Of a stretch of DNA of 64,000 nt, positions 26,970 through 34,732 are shown in pieces. The stretch is from the NCBI GenBank assembly GCA_001507425.1, contig LMAJ01000030.1, forward strand, positions 1-64,000. Reading direction: 5' to 3'. This stretch comes from Flavobacteriaceae bacterium CRH. Its GTDB lineage: Bacteria; Bacteroidota; Bacteroidia; Flavobacteriales; Flavobacteriaceae. The number at the start of each line of letters is the position of its first letter. Position 1 is the stretch's first letter. The notes below the pieces were generated by a model. It had not been told where the DNA came from and ran no database searches. It saw only the letters and a list, made by a program, of their open reading frames with translations. A program made the position numbers and the translations under genes.

Positions 26970-27066
26970 GCCATCCCGAGGAACGAGGGATCACACTAGA
27001 AACTCCGCATGAATGGGGTCAATCTTTGTCGAATTACTAGTGTGATCCCTCGTTCCTCGGGATGAC
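26970..27066. repeat. Palindromic repeat related to the window-start array
   Basis: Arms CCATCCCGAGGAACGAGGGA and TCCCTCGTTCCTCGGGATGA surround AAACTCCGCA, the same central word as in the array at 21-550. It is a single copy in the gap before sulfatase 2. Confidence 0.85.
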
Positions 27067-27104
27067 AAGATTGCGATTACATTTTTTAAAATCAAAAATT
27101 AGCT

Positions 27105-28721
27105 ATGGCATTATCCAAAACAAAAAAGATCATTTTACCGATTTTAATCGTATTATTAATTCTGGCCGCATTTCTATTCTGGCCCATTAATACCGATGGA
27201 ACTTTAATCAAACCAGACCAAAAACTTGCTGAAGGAAAGGCAGCCTTCCTAGCCCAAAAAGAAACTTCGAAAACCACAGAAAAAAAACCGAACATTATTA
27301 TTTTGCTTGCAGATGATTTAGGAAAATATGATATTTCACTTTACGGAGGAAAATCGACTCCAACGCCACAAATTGATTCTTTGGCGGCTTCAGGAGTTAC
27401 TTTTGTAGATGGTTATGTTTCGGCTTCTATTTGTTCGCCTTCGCGTGCGGGATTGCTCACTGGTCGTTATCAGGAACGTTTCGGACATGAGTTTCAGCCT
27501 GGAGATCGTTATCCAAAAAACAACTTAGAATATTATGCTTTCAAATATTTGATCAATACCAATAATTGGAGACTGAACGACAAAATCGAATATCCAAATG
27601 AAGCGTCTATAGCCACACAAGGTTTGCCACAATCTGAAATTACTTTTGCCGATTTGGCGAAAAAACAAGGTTACAGCACGGCCATTATTGGCAAATGGCA
27701 TTTGGGTCACAACAAAGGATTTTTTCCTTTAGACAGAGGTTTCGATTATCATTACGGGTTTTATCAGGCATTTTCGCTATACACGCCCGAAGATGATAAT
27801 CCCGATATTATCAACCACCATCATAAAGATTTTACCGATAAAATGATTTGGGGAAATGGCCGTGTTGGAATTGGACAAATTCGTCGTGACACCACCATTA
27901 TAAAAGATAAGAAATATCTAACCGAAACTTTTGCTAATGAAGCAGAAGCTTTTATCGATAAAAATAAAAATAAACCCTTTTTACTTTATGTTCCGTTTAA
28001 TGCGCCACATACGCCATTTCAGGTTCGCAAGAAATATTACGATCGTTTCCCGAATGTGAAAGACGAAAACAAACGTGTTTATTTTGCCATGATTAGTGCT
28101 TTAGACGATGCCATTGGAAGAATCAGGGCTAAAGTAAAAAAAGAAGGTTTAGAGGAAAATACTTTAATCATTTTTGCCAGCGACAACGGTGGCGCTGATT
28201 ATACTTTTGCTACCACAAATGCTCCATTAAAAGGTGGGAAGTTTTCTCATTTTGAAGGAGGCGTAAATGTTCCGTTTGCACTTTCGTGGAAGGGAAAAAT
28301 CAAGCCACATACCGTTTATAAATATCCGGTAAGTACATTGGATATTTTTAGTACAATTGCTGCCGTTACTCATTCCGGTTTACCAAAAGACCGCGTTTAT
28401 GATGGCGTAGATTTGATTGCTACAGTTAACAATAATACAGAAGCCCATAAAAATTTATACTGGCGTTCCGGCGATGCAAAAGCGATTCGAAGCGGTGACT
28501 GGAAATTAATTATCAGCGGAAAAACACATGAAGAATGGCTTTATAATTTAGCCCTAGATAAATCTGAAACTACAGATCTTGCTAAAAAAAATCCGGATAA
28601 AGTAAGCGAATTGCATGTCGCTTTGCAAAAATGGGAAAAAGGTTTGGTTAAACCTTTATGGCCAAACTTAACGCATTATGAATTTGATTTTGGCAAACAG
28701 AAATACTTTGTCGATTTGTAA
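27105..28721 (+). CDS. Sulfatase 2, membrane-anchored or exported
   Basis: A 538-residue type I sulfatase. An N-terminal hydrophobic helix (IILPILIVLLILAAFLFW) acts as uncleaved anchor or signal. Metal-binding start NIIILLADDLGKYD, then nucleophile motif C-S-P-S-R with Cys110 and LLTGRYQERFG; later IGKWHLGH and ASDNGGAD are typical. It hydrolyses organic sulfate esters after formylglycine formation. The gene lies in unit 1, downstream of the rhodanese-thioredoxin gene and a palindromic repeat. No formylglycine-generating enzyme gene is visible in the window, so it must be elsewhere. Confidence 0.92.
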   Translation: MALSKTKKIILPILIVLLILAAFLFWPINTDGTLIKPDQKLAEGKAAFLAQKETSKTTEKKPNIIILLADDLGKYDISLYGGKSTPTPQIDSLAASGVTFVDGYVSASICSPSRAGLLTGRYQERFGHEFQPGDRYPKNNLEYYAFKYLINTNNWRLNDKIEYPNEASIATQGLPQSEITFADLAKKQGYSTAIIGKWHLGHNKGFFPLDRGFDYHYGFYQAFSLYTPEDDNPDIINHHHKDFTDKMIWGNGRVGIGQIRRDTTIIKDKKYLTETFANEAEAFIDKNKNKPFLLYVPFNAPHTPFQVRKKYYDRFPNVKDENKRVYFAMISALDDAIGRIRAKVKKEGLEENTLIIFASDNGGADYTFATTNAPLKGGKFSHFEGGVNVPFALSWKGKIKPHTVYKYPVSTLDIFSTIAAVTHSGLPKDRVYDGVDLIATVNNNTEAHKNLYWRSGDAKAIRSGDWKLIISGKTHEEWLYNLALDKSETTDLAKKNPDKVSELHVALQKWEKGLVKPLWPNLTHYEFDFGKQKYFVDL

Positions 28722-28733
28722 TAGTTACAGTAC

Positions 28734-28823
28734 TCCTGCAAGGTTTTCCAAACCTTGTAGGTATTTTTTTTTAACCGCTATCTTAATAACTAATACCTAC
28801 AAGGTTTGGAAAACCTTGCAGGA
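28734..28823. repeat. Inverted repeat with CTGCAAGGTTT arms, copy 2
   Basis: Arms CTCCTGCAAGGTTTTCC and AACCTTGTAGGTA with complements ending GGAAAACCTTGCAGGA. It lies immediately before the exporter gene and could attenuate or stabilise its mRNA. Confidence 0.8.
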
Positions 28824-28835
28824 AATCAACATATA

Positions 28836-30095
28836 ATGTCAACTACCTCAAAACAATTTACCATTCACGAAGACTGGACAGTCGTAATTTTAGGATTTAT
28901 AATAATCGGGATTTCTCTATTTCTTTATCTTCCTGAAGTTCCTGTTTTTAAATGGTCAAACGGAACCGATTTACTAAACGATGTCTTTGACTTCGGGAAT
29001 TTACAAATCCTTCTTATTCAATTTCTTTATCTTATTTCTATAGGAACATTAGGTGCTTTTTTAATTGGAAAATCGGTTAAAAATTTTCTCATTGTTTTTC
29101 CGATAGTTTACATCTTAACCGTAATTGCATTGATCATTGCAGGAAATACAGCCGTAAAATCCATCAATTTAGAAGCCGTAATTTTTAGTCTGATTATTGG
29201 TTTGGCAATTGGTAATTTTTTCAAACTTCCGGAATGGTTTAAAGCGGCACTTTCGACAGAAGTTTTTGTAAAAATTGGATTGGTTTTATTGGGAACAAGT
29301 GTCATTTTTTCGGATATTTTAAAAGCGGGTTCATTAGGATTAATTCAGGCTTTGATTGTGGTTTTATCGGTTTGGTATTTTGCTTTTTGGCTCTGCCGAA
29401 AATTAAAAGTCGACGACGAATTAACGATGATGATTTCGAGTGCCGTTTCTATTTGCGGCGTTTCTGCAGCGATCGCAACTTCGGGAGCGATAAAAGGCGA
29501 TCCTAAAAAACTGTCTTATGTGATTTCGATTGTTTTGGTAACGGCAATTCCGATGATGATTTTTATGCCGATGATTGCCAAATACTTCAATTTTCCCGAA
29601 GAAGTAACCGGCGCCTGGCTGGGCGGAAGTATTGACACTTCCGGAGCTGTTGTTGCGTCTGGAACTTTAGTTGGAGAAACAGCTTTAAAAATTAGCACTA
29701 TTGTAAAGTTCTCTCAGAATGTTTTATTAGGAATTGCGGCCTTTGCAATCTCTGTTTATTGGACGTATACACACAATAAATCGGCTGAAGCAATAGCTTC
29801 ACAACCAACATTAGGCGTTATTTGGGAGCGTTTCCCAAAGTTTGTAATTGGATTTATTCTCGCTTCTTTAGTTTTTTCTTTCCTGCTTACTGCTGAAGTT
29901 CGGGATGGTGTAAAAGACAGTTTAAAAAACCTTCAAGGTCTTTGGTTTGCGTTGGCGTTTACAAGTATTGGTCTTGAAACTAATTTTAAAGATTTACTTC
30001 AAAATAATAGCAGAAAACCTTTGTATGCTTTTTTAATTGCGCAATTATTTAATGTAATTGTTACTTTGATTATTGCTTTTTTATTATTTAGGTAA
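28836..30095 (+). CDS. YeiH-type putative sulfate exporter family protein
   Basis: About 419 residues from the ATG at 28836 (MSTTSKQFTIHEDW); the longer frame begins at a TTG within the repeat. It is an integral membrane protein of about ten to eleven helices. The family regions are GLAIGNFFKLPEWF, VLLGTSVIFSDILKAG, SAVSICGVSAAIATSGAI and GGSIDTSGAVVASGTLVGE. The family is proposed to export sulfate or related anions. After sulfatases release sulfate, this transporter could balance the ion; direction of transport is not shown by sequence. It is the last gene of unit 1. Confidence 0.87.
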   Translation: MSTTSKQFTIHEDWTVVILGFIIIGISLFLYLPEVPVFKWSNGTDLLNDVFDFGNLQILLIQFLYLISIGTLGAFLIGKSVKNFLIVFPIVYILTVIALIIAGNTAVKSINLEAVIFSLIIGLAIGNFFKLPEWFKAALSTEVFVKIGLVLLGTSVIFSDILKAGSLGLIQALIVVLSVWYFAFWLCRKLKVDDELTMMISSAVSICGVSAAIATSGAIKGDPKKLSYVISIVLVTAIPMMIFMPMIAKYFNFPEEVTGAWLGGSIDTSGAVVASGTLVGETALKISTIVKFSQNVLLGIAAFAISVYWTYTHNKSAEAIASQPTLGVIWERFPKFVIGFILASLVFSFLLTAEVRDGVKDSLKNLQGLWFALAFTSIGLETNFKDLLQNNSRKPLYAFLIAQLFNVIVTLIIAFLLFR

Positions 30096-30129
30096 TTTTA
30101 TTTTACCCGAAGTTTTACGGAAACTAAAC

Positions 30130-30290
30130 CTGACAGGTTTTTAAAACCTGTCAGGTCTAACATACCGGATTTACGGCTCTCTAGATGGATTAAAATCCAT
30201 CCCTACAATGTAGTTTGTTCCTCTGGAACGCTGCATAAAATTCCGGAGGAATGATTTATTTTGTAGCAACGGATTTTAATCCGTTGAAAA
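30130..30290. repeat. Two palindromes after the exporter gene
   Basis: CTGACAGGTTTTTAAAACCTG (about 30130-30157) is a compact palindrome after the stop and may act as a terminator. GGATTAAAATCCATCCCTAC and AGCAACGGATTTTAATCCG (about 30185-30290) form a second pair. The rest of the gap to 30424 is AT-rich with nothing recognised. Confidence 0.7.
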
Positions 30291-30424
30291 GAACAGGAAA
30301 TTATTTTTATCATAGAAATTGAAATGACACAACTTTTTCGTCGATTCTTATTCTATATAAACAAATGAAATACATTAGTTTAAAACCAAAACAACAACTT
30401 CTTTCAAAAAAAATAAAAGATAAA

Positions 30425-30455
30425 TTTGGATATTACGATATTAAATATAACTTTG
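30425..30455 (+). promoter_or_regulatory. Bacteroidota promoter of sulfatase 3/encapsulin unit
   Basis: TTTG at 30425-30428, 19-base spacer, TAACTTTG at 30448-30455, then TCTATAGAATTAGTAG. This copies the susC promoter at 17145-17175 in elements, spacer and downstream flank. The predicted start is near 30462, leaving a leader of about 400 bases. Confidence 0.85.
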
Positions 30456-30495
30456 TCTATAGAATTAGTAGGGTTTAATTATAAATAACTACATT

Positions 30496-30582
30496 TTGAA
30501 ACCAGCAGAGAACAAACAGAATAACATTCTTCCTGAAAAATACACATCTAACACCTTTTGTTATATGTGCAGCTGTTGTTAA
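30496..30582 (+). CDS. Cysteine-rich leader peptide of the sulfatase 3 unit
   Basis: A 28-codon frame from TTG (ATTTTGAAA context) to TAA ending NTFCYMCSCC. It has the same length as the peptide at 17229-17315 and shares 17 residues without gaps; the N-terminal third differs freely (KPAENKQ against KTTASIS). Selection therefore acts on the Cys-rich end. Downstream, TTCGATTT (30597-30604) can pair with AAATCGAA (30633-30640), giving a structure close enough to respond to a stalled ribosome. Confidence 0.75.
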   Translation: MKPAENKQNNILPEKYTSNTFCYMCSCC

Positions 30583-30771
30583 TTCTCAGAAATCTATTCG
30601 ATTTGATTCGGCTAAACTTAGAATCAGAAAATAAATCGAACTGTACTTATACCTAACTTTATTGAATAATAAATAGCAACCTGAGGCGAATTGCTTCAAA
30701 AGATATACGCTATAACTATAAATCAAAAATAAAATGAAGACGACACATTAATCTTGTTTTTGATTGCAAAA

Positions 30772-30825
30772 GGTCATTGCTGCGGCAACGGAAATGACCT
30801 GATTTAAAGAACATTTATCACTTAA
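30772..30825 (+). promoter_or_regulatory. Conserved leader hairpin, sister of 17549-17600
   Basis: GGTCATT (30772-30778) pairs with AATGACC (30793-30799). Inner pairs close on the loop CGGCAA. The 3' flank TTTAAAGAACATTTATCACT matches the susC leader. Stem bases differ from the sister while pairing is kept. Confidence 0.65.
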
Positions 30826-30861
30826 ACAACAAAAAAACAATTAACAAAAAGCATCGTTACA

Positions 30862-32517
30862 ATGTACAATACCACAACAAAACTTTTCTTTTCCCTTCTT
30901 TTAACCGGAACATTTAGTGCTGTATCGAATGCGCAAACGGCATCAACAAAACCAAATATCATTTTGATTATGGTAGATGATATGGGCTATTCTGATTTAG
31001 GAAATTATGGTTCTGAAATTAAAACACCAAATTTTGATAAATTAGCTTCTGAAGGTTTACGTCTTCGTGAATTCTACAATAATTCCATTTGTGCGCCAAC
31101 AAGGGCTTCCCTCCTAACCGGACAATATCAACACAAAGCCGGAGTTGGTTTTTTTGATGTCAATTTAGGTTTGCCCGCTTATCAGGGATATTTAAATAAA
31201 GAATCTTTGACTTTAGGAGAAGTTTTCCGTTCTGGCGGTTACAGCACACTTTTATCCGGAAAATGGCACGTAGGTTCTGAAGATCAGGCACAATGGCCAA
31301 ACCAAAGAGGTTTTGATAAATTTTACGGCATCTTAAAAGGCGCTTCAAATTATTTTGACACCAAACCTTTGCCTTTCGGAAAAACACCTTATCCTGTAAA
31401 ATTGATTCGCAATAACGAAGAACTGCATCCCAAAGATGATTCTTATTATTTCACTGATGAAATTGGGAATAATGCTCTTACTTTCTTAGACGAACAAAAC
31501 AAAGAAAACAAACCGTTCTTTTTGTATTTAGCGTTTACTGCTCCGCACTGGCCCTTGCAGGCAAAACCGGTTGACATTGCCAAATACAGAGGCAAATTTG
31601 ATGAAGGCTGGGACGTTTTAAGAGAAAAAAGAATTGCAAAACTAAAAGCAAACGGCATTTTAACAGCTGACCAAACAATTTCTGCAAGAGATCCTGAAGT
31701 TCCGGAATGGAGTAAATTAACGTACGACGAAAAACAATTCTGGAAAGCAAAAATGGAAGTTTACGCTGCAATGGTTGACAATATGGACCAAAATGTGGGC
31801 AAGGTTCTGGAGAAAATAAAAGCGTTAAAGAAAGATAAAAACACGTTGATTATCTTCATTTCAGACAATGGCGCTCAGGGCGGATTTAATACTTATAATC
31901 CGTTAGGAAGAGGTTTGGTTCGAAATGACGGACCAGTAGGAACATCGGGATCATTTGATTATCAGGAACAAAACTGGGCTTATTTATCGAATACTCCTTT
32001 ACAGCAATATAAAAACAATATGCACGAAGGCGGTTTTAGTTCTCCTTTTATTGCCTGGTTTCCATCAAAAATAAAAGCCGGAAGAATCGATAAAGGTACG
32101 GGACATATTATTGACCTTGCTCCTACTTTTTATGAATTGGCGGGAATTGAATATCCTAAAAATTATAATGGTGTAAACACAAATCCGTTAGCGGGAAAAA
32201 GCTTATTACCTGTTTTATTTGATAATGTTTCGACTGTTGACAGAGGCGCTCCGTTATTTTGGGAAAGAGCGGGAAACAGAGCCGTTCGCGATGGCAAATG
32301 GAAATTGGTTTCGATTTATCCGTCGTATGAATGGGAACTTTATAATATTGAAACAGACCGAGGTGAAACAACGAATGTTGCGCAGCAAAATCCAGGAATT
32401 GTAAACAAACTTTCAGCTTCTTATTTTGAATGGGCTGACCAAACAGGAGTTGTCGAATACAGCAAATTCAAATTAAAACCAGAGACAATGCCGGGCGGAG
32501 CAGCACTAAAGAAATAA
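30862..32517 (+). CDS. Arylsulfatase, secreted (sulfatase 3)
   Basis: A 551-residue exported type I sulfatase. The signal peptide ends near AVSNAQT. The metal site is NIILIMVDDMGYSD; the nucleophile motif is C-A-P-T-R with Cys77, followed by LLTGQYQHKAG; LSGKWHVG and ISDNGAQGG complete the active site. It is the first gene of unit 2, followed by cysteine synthase and the encapsulin pair, so released sulfate can be followed to cysteine and then to stored sulfur. Its leader copies that of susC. Confidence 0.93.
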   Translation: MYNTTTKLFFSLLLTGTFSAVSNAQTASTKPNIILIMVDDMGYSDLGNYGSEIKTPNFDKLASEGLRLREFYNNSICAPTRASLLTGQYQHKAGVGFFDVNLGLPAYQGYLNKESLTLGEVFRSGGYSTLLSGKWHVGSEDQAQWPNQRGFDKFYGILKGASNYFDTKPLPFGKTPYPVKLIRNNEELHPKDDSYYFTDEIGNNALTFLDEQNKENKPFFLYLAFTAPHWPLQAKPVDIAKYRGKFDEGWDVLREKRIAKLKANGILTADQTISARDPEVPEWSKLTYDEKQFWKAKMEVYAAMVDNMDQNVGKVLEKIKALKKDKNTLIIFISDNGAQGGFNTYNPLGRGLVRNDGPVGTSGSFDYQEQNWAYLSNTPLQQYKNNMHEGGFSSPFIAWFPSKIKAGRIDKGTGHIIDLAPTFYELAGIEYPKNYNGVNTNPLAGKSLLPVLFDNVSTVDRGAPLFWERAGNRAVRDGKWKLVSIYPSYEWELYNIETDRGETTNVAQQNPGIVNKLSASYFEWADQTGVVEYSKFKLKPETMPGGAALKK

Positions 32518-32536
32518 AGTATCACCAAAATTTTTT

Positions 32537-32669
32537 AACACATAGAAACATAGATTTTTCTTTCTTTAAAGAAGATTAAAATAAATAATGTCATTTACAC
32601 ATAGCTATGTGCATTAAAATAAGTGAAACGCCTTTTTTGACTTACAAAATCTATGTTTCTATGTGTTAA
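32537..32669. repeat. MITE-like palindromic element, copy 3
   Basis: Nearly identical to the element at 22338-22470, with arms AACACATAGAAACATAGATT and CTATGTTTCTATGTGTTA and core CACATAGCTATGTG. It lies between sulfatase 3 and cysteine synthase. Confidence 0.85.
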
Positions 32670-32720
32670 AACAATTATAGCCAACGAGTTTCATTAAAAA
32701 AAATATCAAAAATATCAACC

Positions 32721-33641
32721 ATGAAATACCAAAACATTTTAGAAACAATTGGAAATACGCCTCACATCAAGCTCAACAAGCTTTTTAAATCGCATGAAGT
32801 CTGGATTAAACTTGAAAAGTCAAATCCGGGATCGAGTATCAAAGACAGAATTGCACTTGCGATGATTGAAGATGCAGAGAAAAAAGGGCTTCTAAATCCT
32901 GATTCGATTATTATTGAACCAACATCCGGAAATACCGGAATTGGCCTTTCGTTAGTCGCTGCTGTAAAAGGTTATAAAGTAATTATCGTAATGCCTGAAT
33001 CGATGAGTGTAGAACGCAGAAAAATTATCGAAGCGTATGGCGCTGAATATGTTTTGACTCCAAGAGAAAAAGGAACTTCTGGCGCGGTTGAAAAGGCAAA
33101 AGAATTAGCTTCTACAATTAAAAACTCATTTCTGCCATCGCAATTTACAAATCCGGCCAATGTTGAAGTTCACGAAAGAACAACAGCGCTGGAAATTCTG
33201 GCTGATTTTCCGGACGGAATTGATTATCTTATTACAGGAGTTGGAACCGGAGGACATATTACCGGTGTTTCTAAAATATTAAAACAACATTTTCCGAATC
33301 TAAAAACGATTGCTGTAGAACCGGCATTGTCGCCTGTTTTAAGTGGCGGTATTGCAGCTCCGCATCCTTTACAGGGAATTGGCGCAGGATTTATTCCCGA
33401 AGTTTTTAATGCGGAATATGTTGATGAAATCATTACTGTTGAGAAAAATGACGCTTTTAATTATGCTAAAAAATTAACGCAGGAAGAAGGCATTTTTGGT
33501 GGAGTTTCAACCGGAGCTGCTCTTGCAGGTGTTGCAAAAAGTCTCAAAAATATTCCTGAAGGATCTGTAATCCTGACTTTTAATTATGATACTGGAGAAA
33601 GATATCTATCTGTTGAAGAATTATTTGGATTCTTTTCATAA
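32721..33641 (+). CDS. cysK: Cysteine synthase A
   Basis: A 306-residue PLP enzyme (O-acetylserine sulfhydrylase) that makes cysteine from O-acetylserine and sulfide. Lys41 in SSIKDR is the Schiff base lysine. TSGNTGIGLS is the substrate loop, GTGGHITGV the phosphate-binding loop, and PHPLQGIGAGFIP a conserved region. Length is typical of CysK. In unit 2 it links sulfatase-derived sulfur to cysteine, the substrate of the encapsulated desulfurase encoded just downstream. Confidence 0.95.
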   Translation: MKYQNILETIGNTPHIKLNKLFKSHEVWIKLEKSNPGSSIKDRIALAMIEDAEKKGLLNPDSIIIEPTSGNTGIGLSLVAAVKGYKVIIVMPESMSVERRKIIEAYGAEYVLTPREKGTSGAVEKAKELASTIKNSFLPSQFTNPANVEVHERTTALEILADFPDGIDYLITGVGTGGHITGVSKILKQHFPNLKTIAVEPALSPVLSGGIAAPHPLQGIGAGFIPEVFNAEYVDEIITVEKNDAFNYAKKLTQEEGIFGGVSTGAALAGVAKSLKNIPEGSVILTFNYDTGERYLSVEELFGFFS

Positions 33642-33808
33642 TTTAAATATGCAACAATTTAAAAATTTTATAAAGTAAATTAAACATCATTTATTGTTGA
33701 ACATCTTTATTTTTAACATAATTTTATTTACAGAGAGAAAATCGAATTTTCAAGTGAAGTCTCTATAATAAAATTAACAAAATAAATTAATCAAAAAACC
33801 TTAAAACT

Positions 33809-34732
33809 ATGGCAGAATCAAAACAACAACAGACCGCATTAGGCGATGTTGCAGCAAGACAGTTAGCAATTGCAACACGTTCCGTTCCTCAAATCGGAAC
33901 CACAAGCCCGCGCTGGCTAACACATCTTTTGCATTGGACACCAGTAGAATCAGGTGTTTTTCGTTTGAATAAAGTAAAAGACGGCAGTCATATTGAAGTA
34001 GATTGTTCAGCCAGAGATGAAAGAGTTTTACCTAATACTTTTGTCGATTATATCGAAAATCCTAGAGAATATAATCTTGCAGCCGTACAAACAATTGTTG
34101 ATGTACATACGCGTGTTTCTGATTTATACAGCAAACCTTATAATCAGATTTCAGAGCAACTTCGTCTGGCAATCGAAACAATTAAAGAACGTCAGGAAAG
34201 TGAATTGATCAATAATAAAGATTATGGTTTGTTGAGCAACGTTGCTCCATCTCAAATTATAAAAACCAGAACTGGCGCACCAACTCCTGATGATTTAGAC
34301 GAATTATTGACAAAAGTCTGGAAAGAACCTGGGTTTTTCTTATTGCATCCGTTAGCGATTGCTGCTTTCGGACGCGAATGTACACGTCGTGGTGTTCCGC
34401 CTCCAACAATTTCATTATTCGGATCTCAATTTTTAACATGGAGAGGAATTCCACTTATTCCATCAGATAAATTACCTATTAAAGACGGAAAATCTAAAAT
34501 CATTTTATTGCGTACAGGCGAAAGCCGTCAGGGCGTTATCGGGCTTATTCAACCTGGTTTGCAGGGAGAACAATCTCCAGGATTATCAGTTCGTTTTATG
34601 GGTATTAATGAAAAAGCAATTGCTTCTTATTTAGTATCACTTTATTGCTCTCTGGCTATTTTGGTTGATGATGCAATTGCTGTTTTAGAAGATGTAGAAA
34701 TAGGAAAGTATCATGAGTACAAATACTTATAA
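33809..34732 (+). CDS. Family 2A encapsulin nanocompartment shell protein
   Basis: A 307-residue shell protein of the SrpI type with the HK97 phage capsid fold, which self-assembles into a protein nanocompartment. I recognise the family from the N-terminal RWLTHLLHWTPVESGVFR, the middle VDVHTRVSDLYSKPYNQI and IKERQESELINN, the segment TPDDLDELLTKVWKEPGFFL, and FLTWRGIPLIPSDKLP. The C-terminal FMGINEKAIASYL is also typical. Family 2A shells are known to house a cysteine desulfurase for sulfur storage, and exactly that gene follows with a 20-base overlap. It is intact. The upstream 167 bases carry no repeat, so it is probably read with cysK. Confidence 0.96.
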   Translation: MAESKQQQTALGDVAARQLAIATRSVPQIGTTSPRWLTHLLHWTPVESGVFRLNKVKDGSHIEVDCSARDERVLPNTFVDYIENPREYNLAAVQTIVDVHTRVSDLYSKPYNQISEQLRLAIETIKERQESELINNKDYGLLSNVAPSQIIKTRTGAPTPDDLDELLTKVWKEPGFFLLHPLAIAAFGRECTRRGVPPPTISLFGSQFLTWRGIPLIPSDKLPIKDGKSKIILLRTGESRQGVIGLIQPGLQGEQSPGLSVRFMGINEKAIASYLVSLYCSLAILVDDAIAVLEDVEIGKYHEYKYL

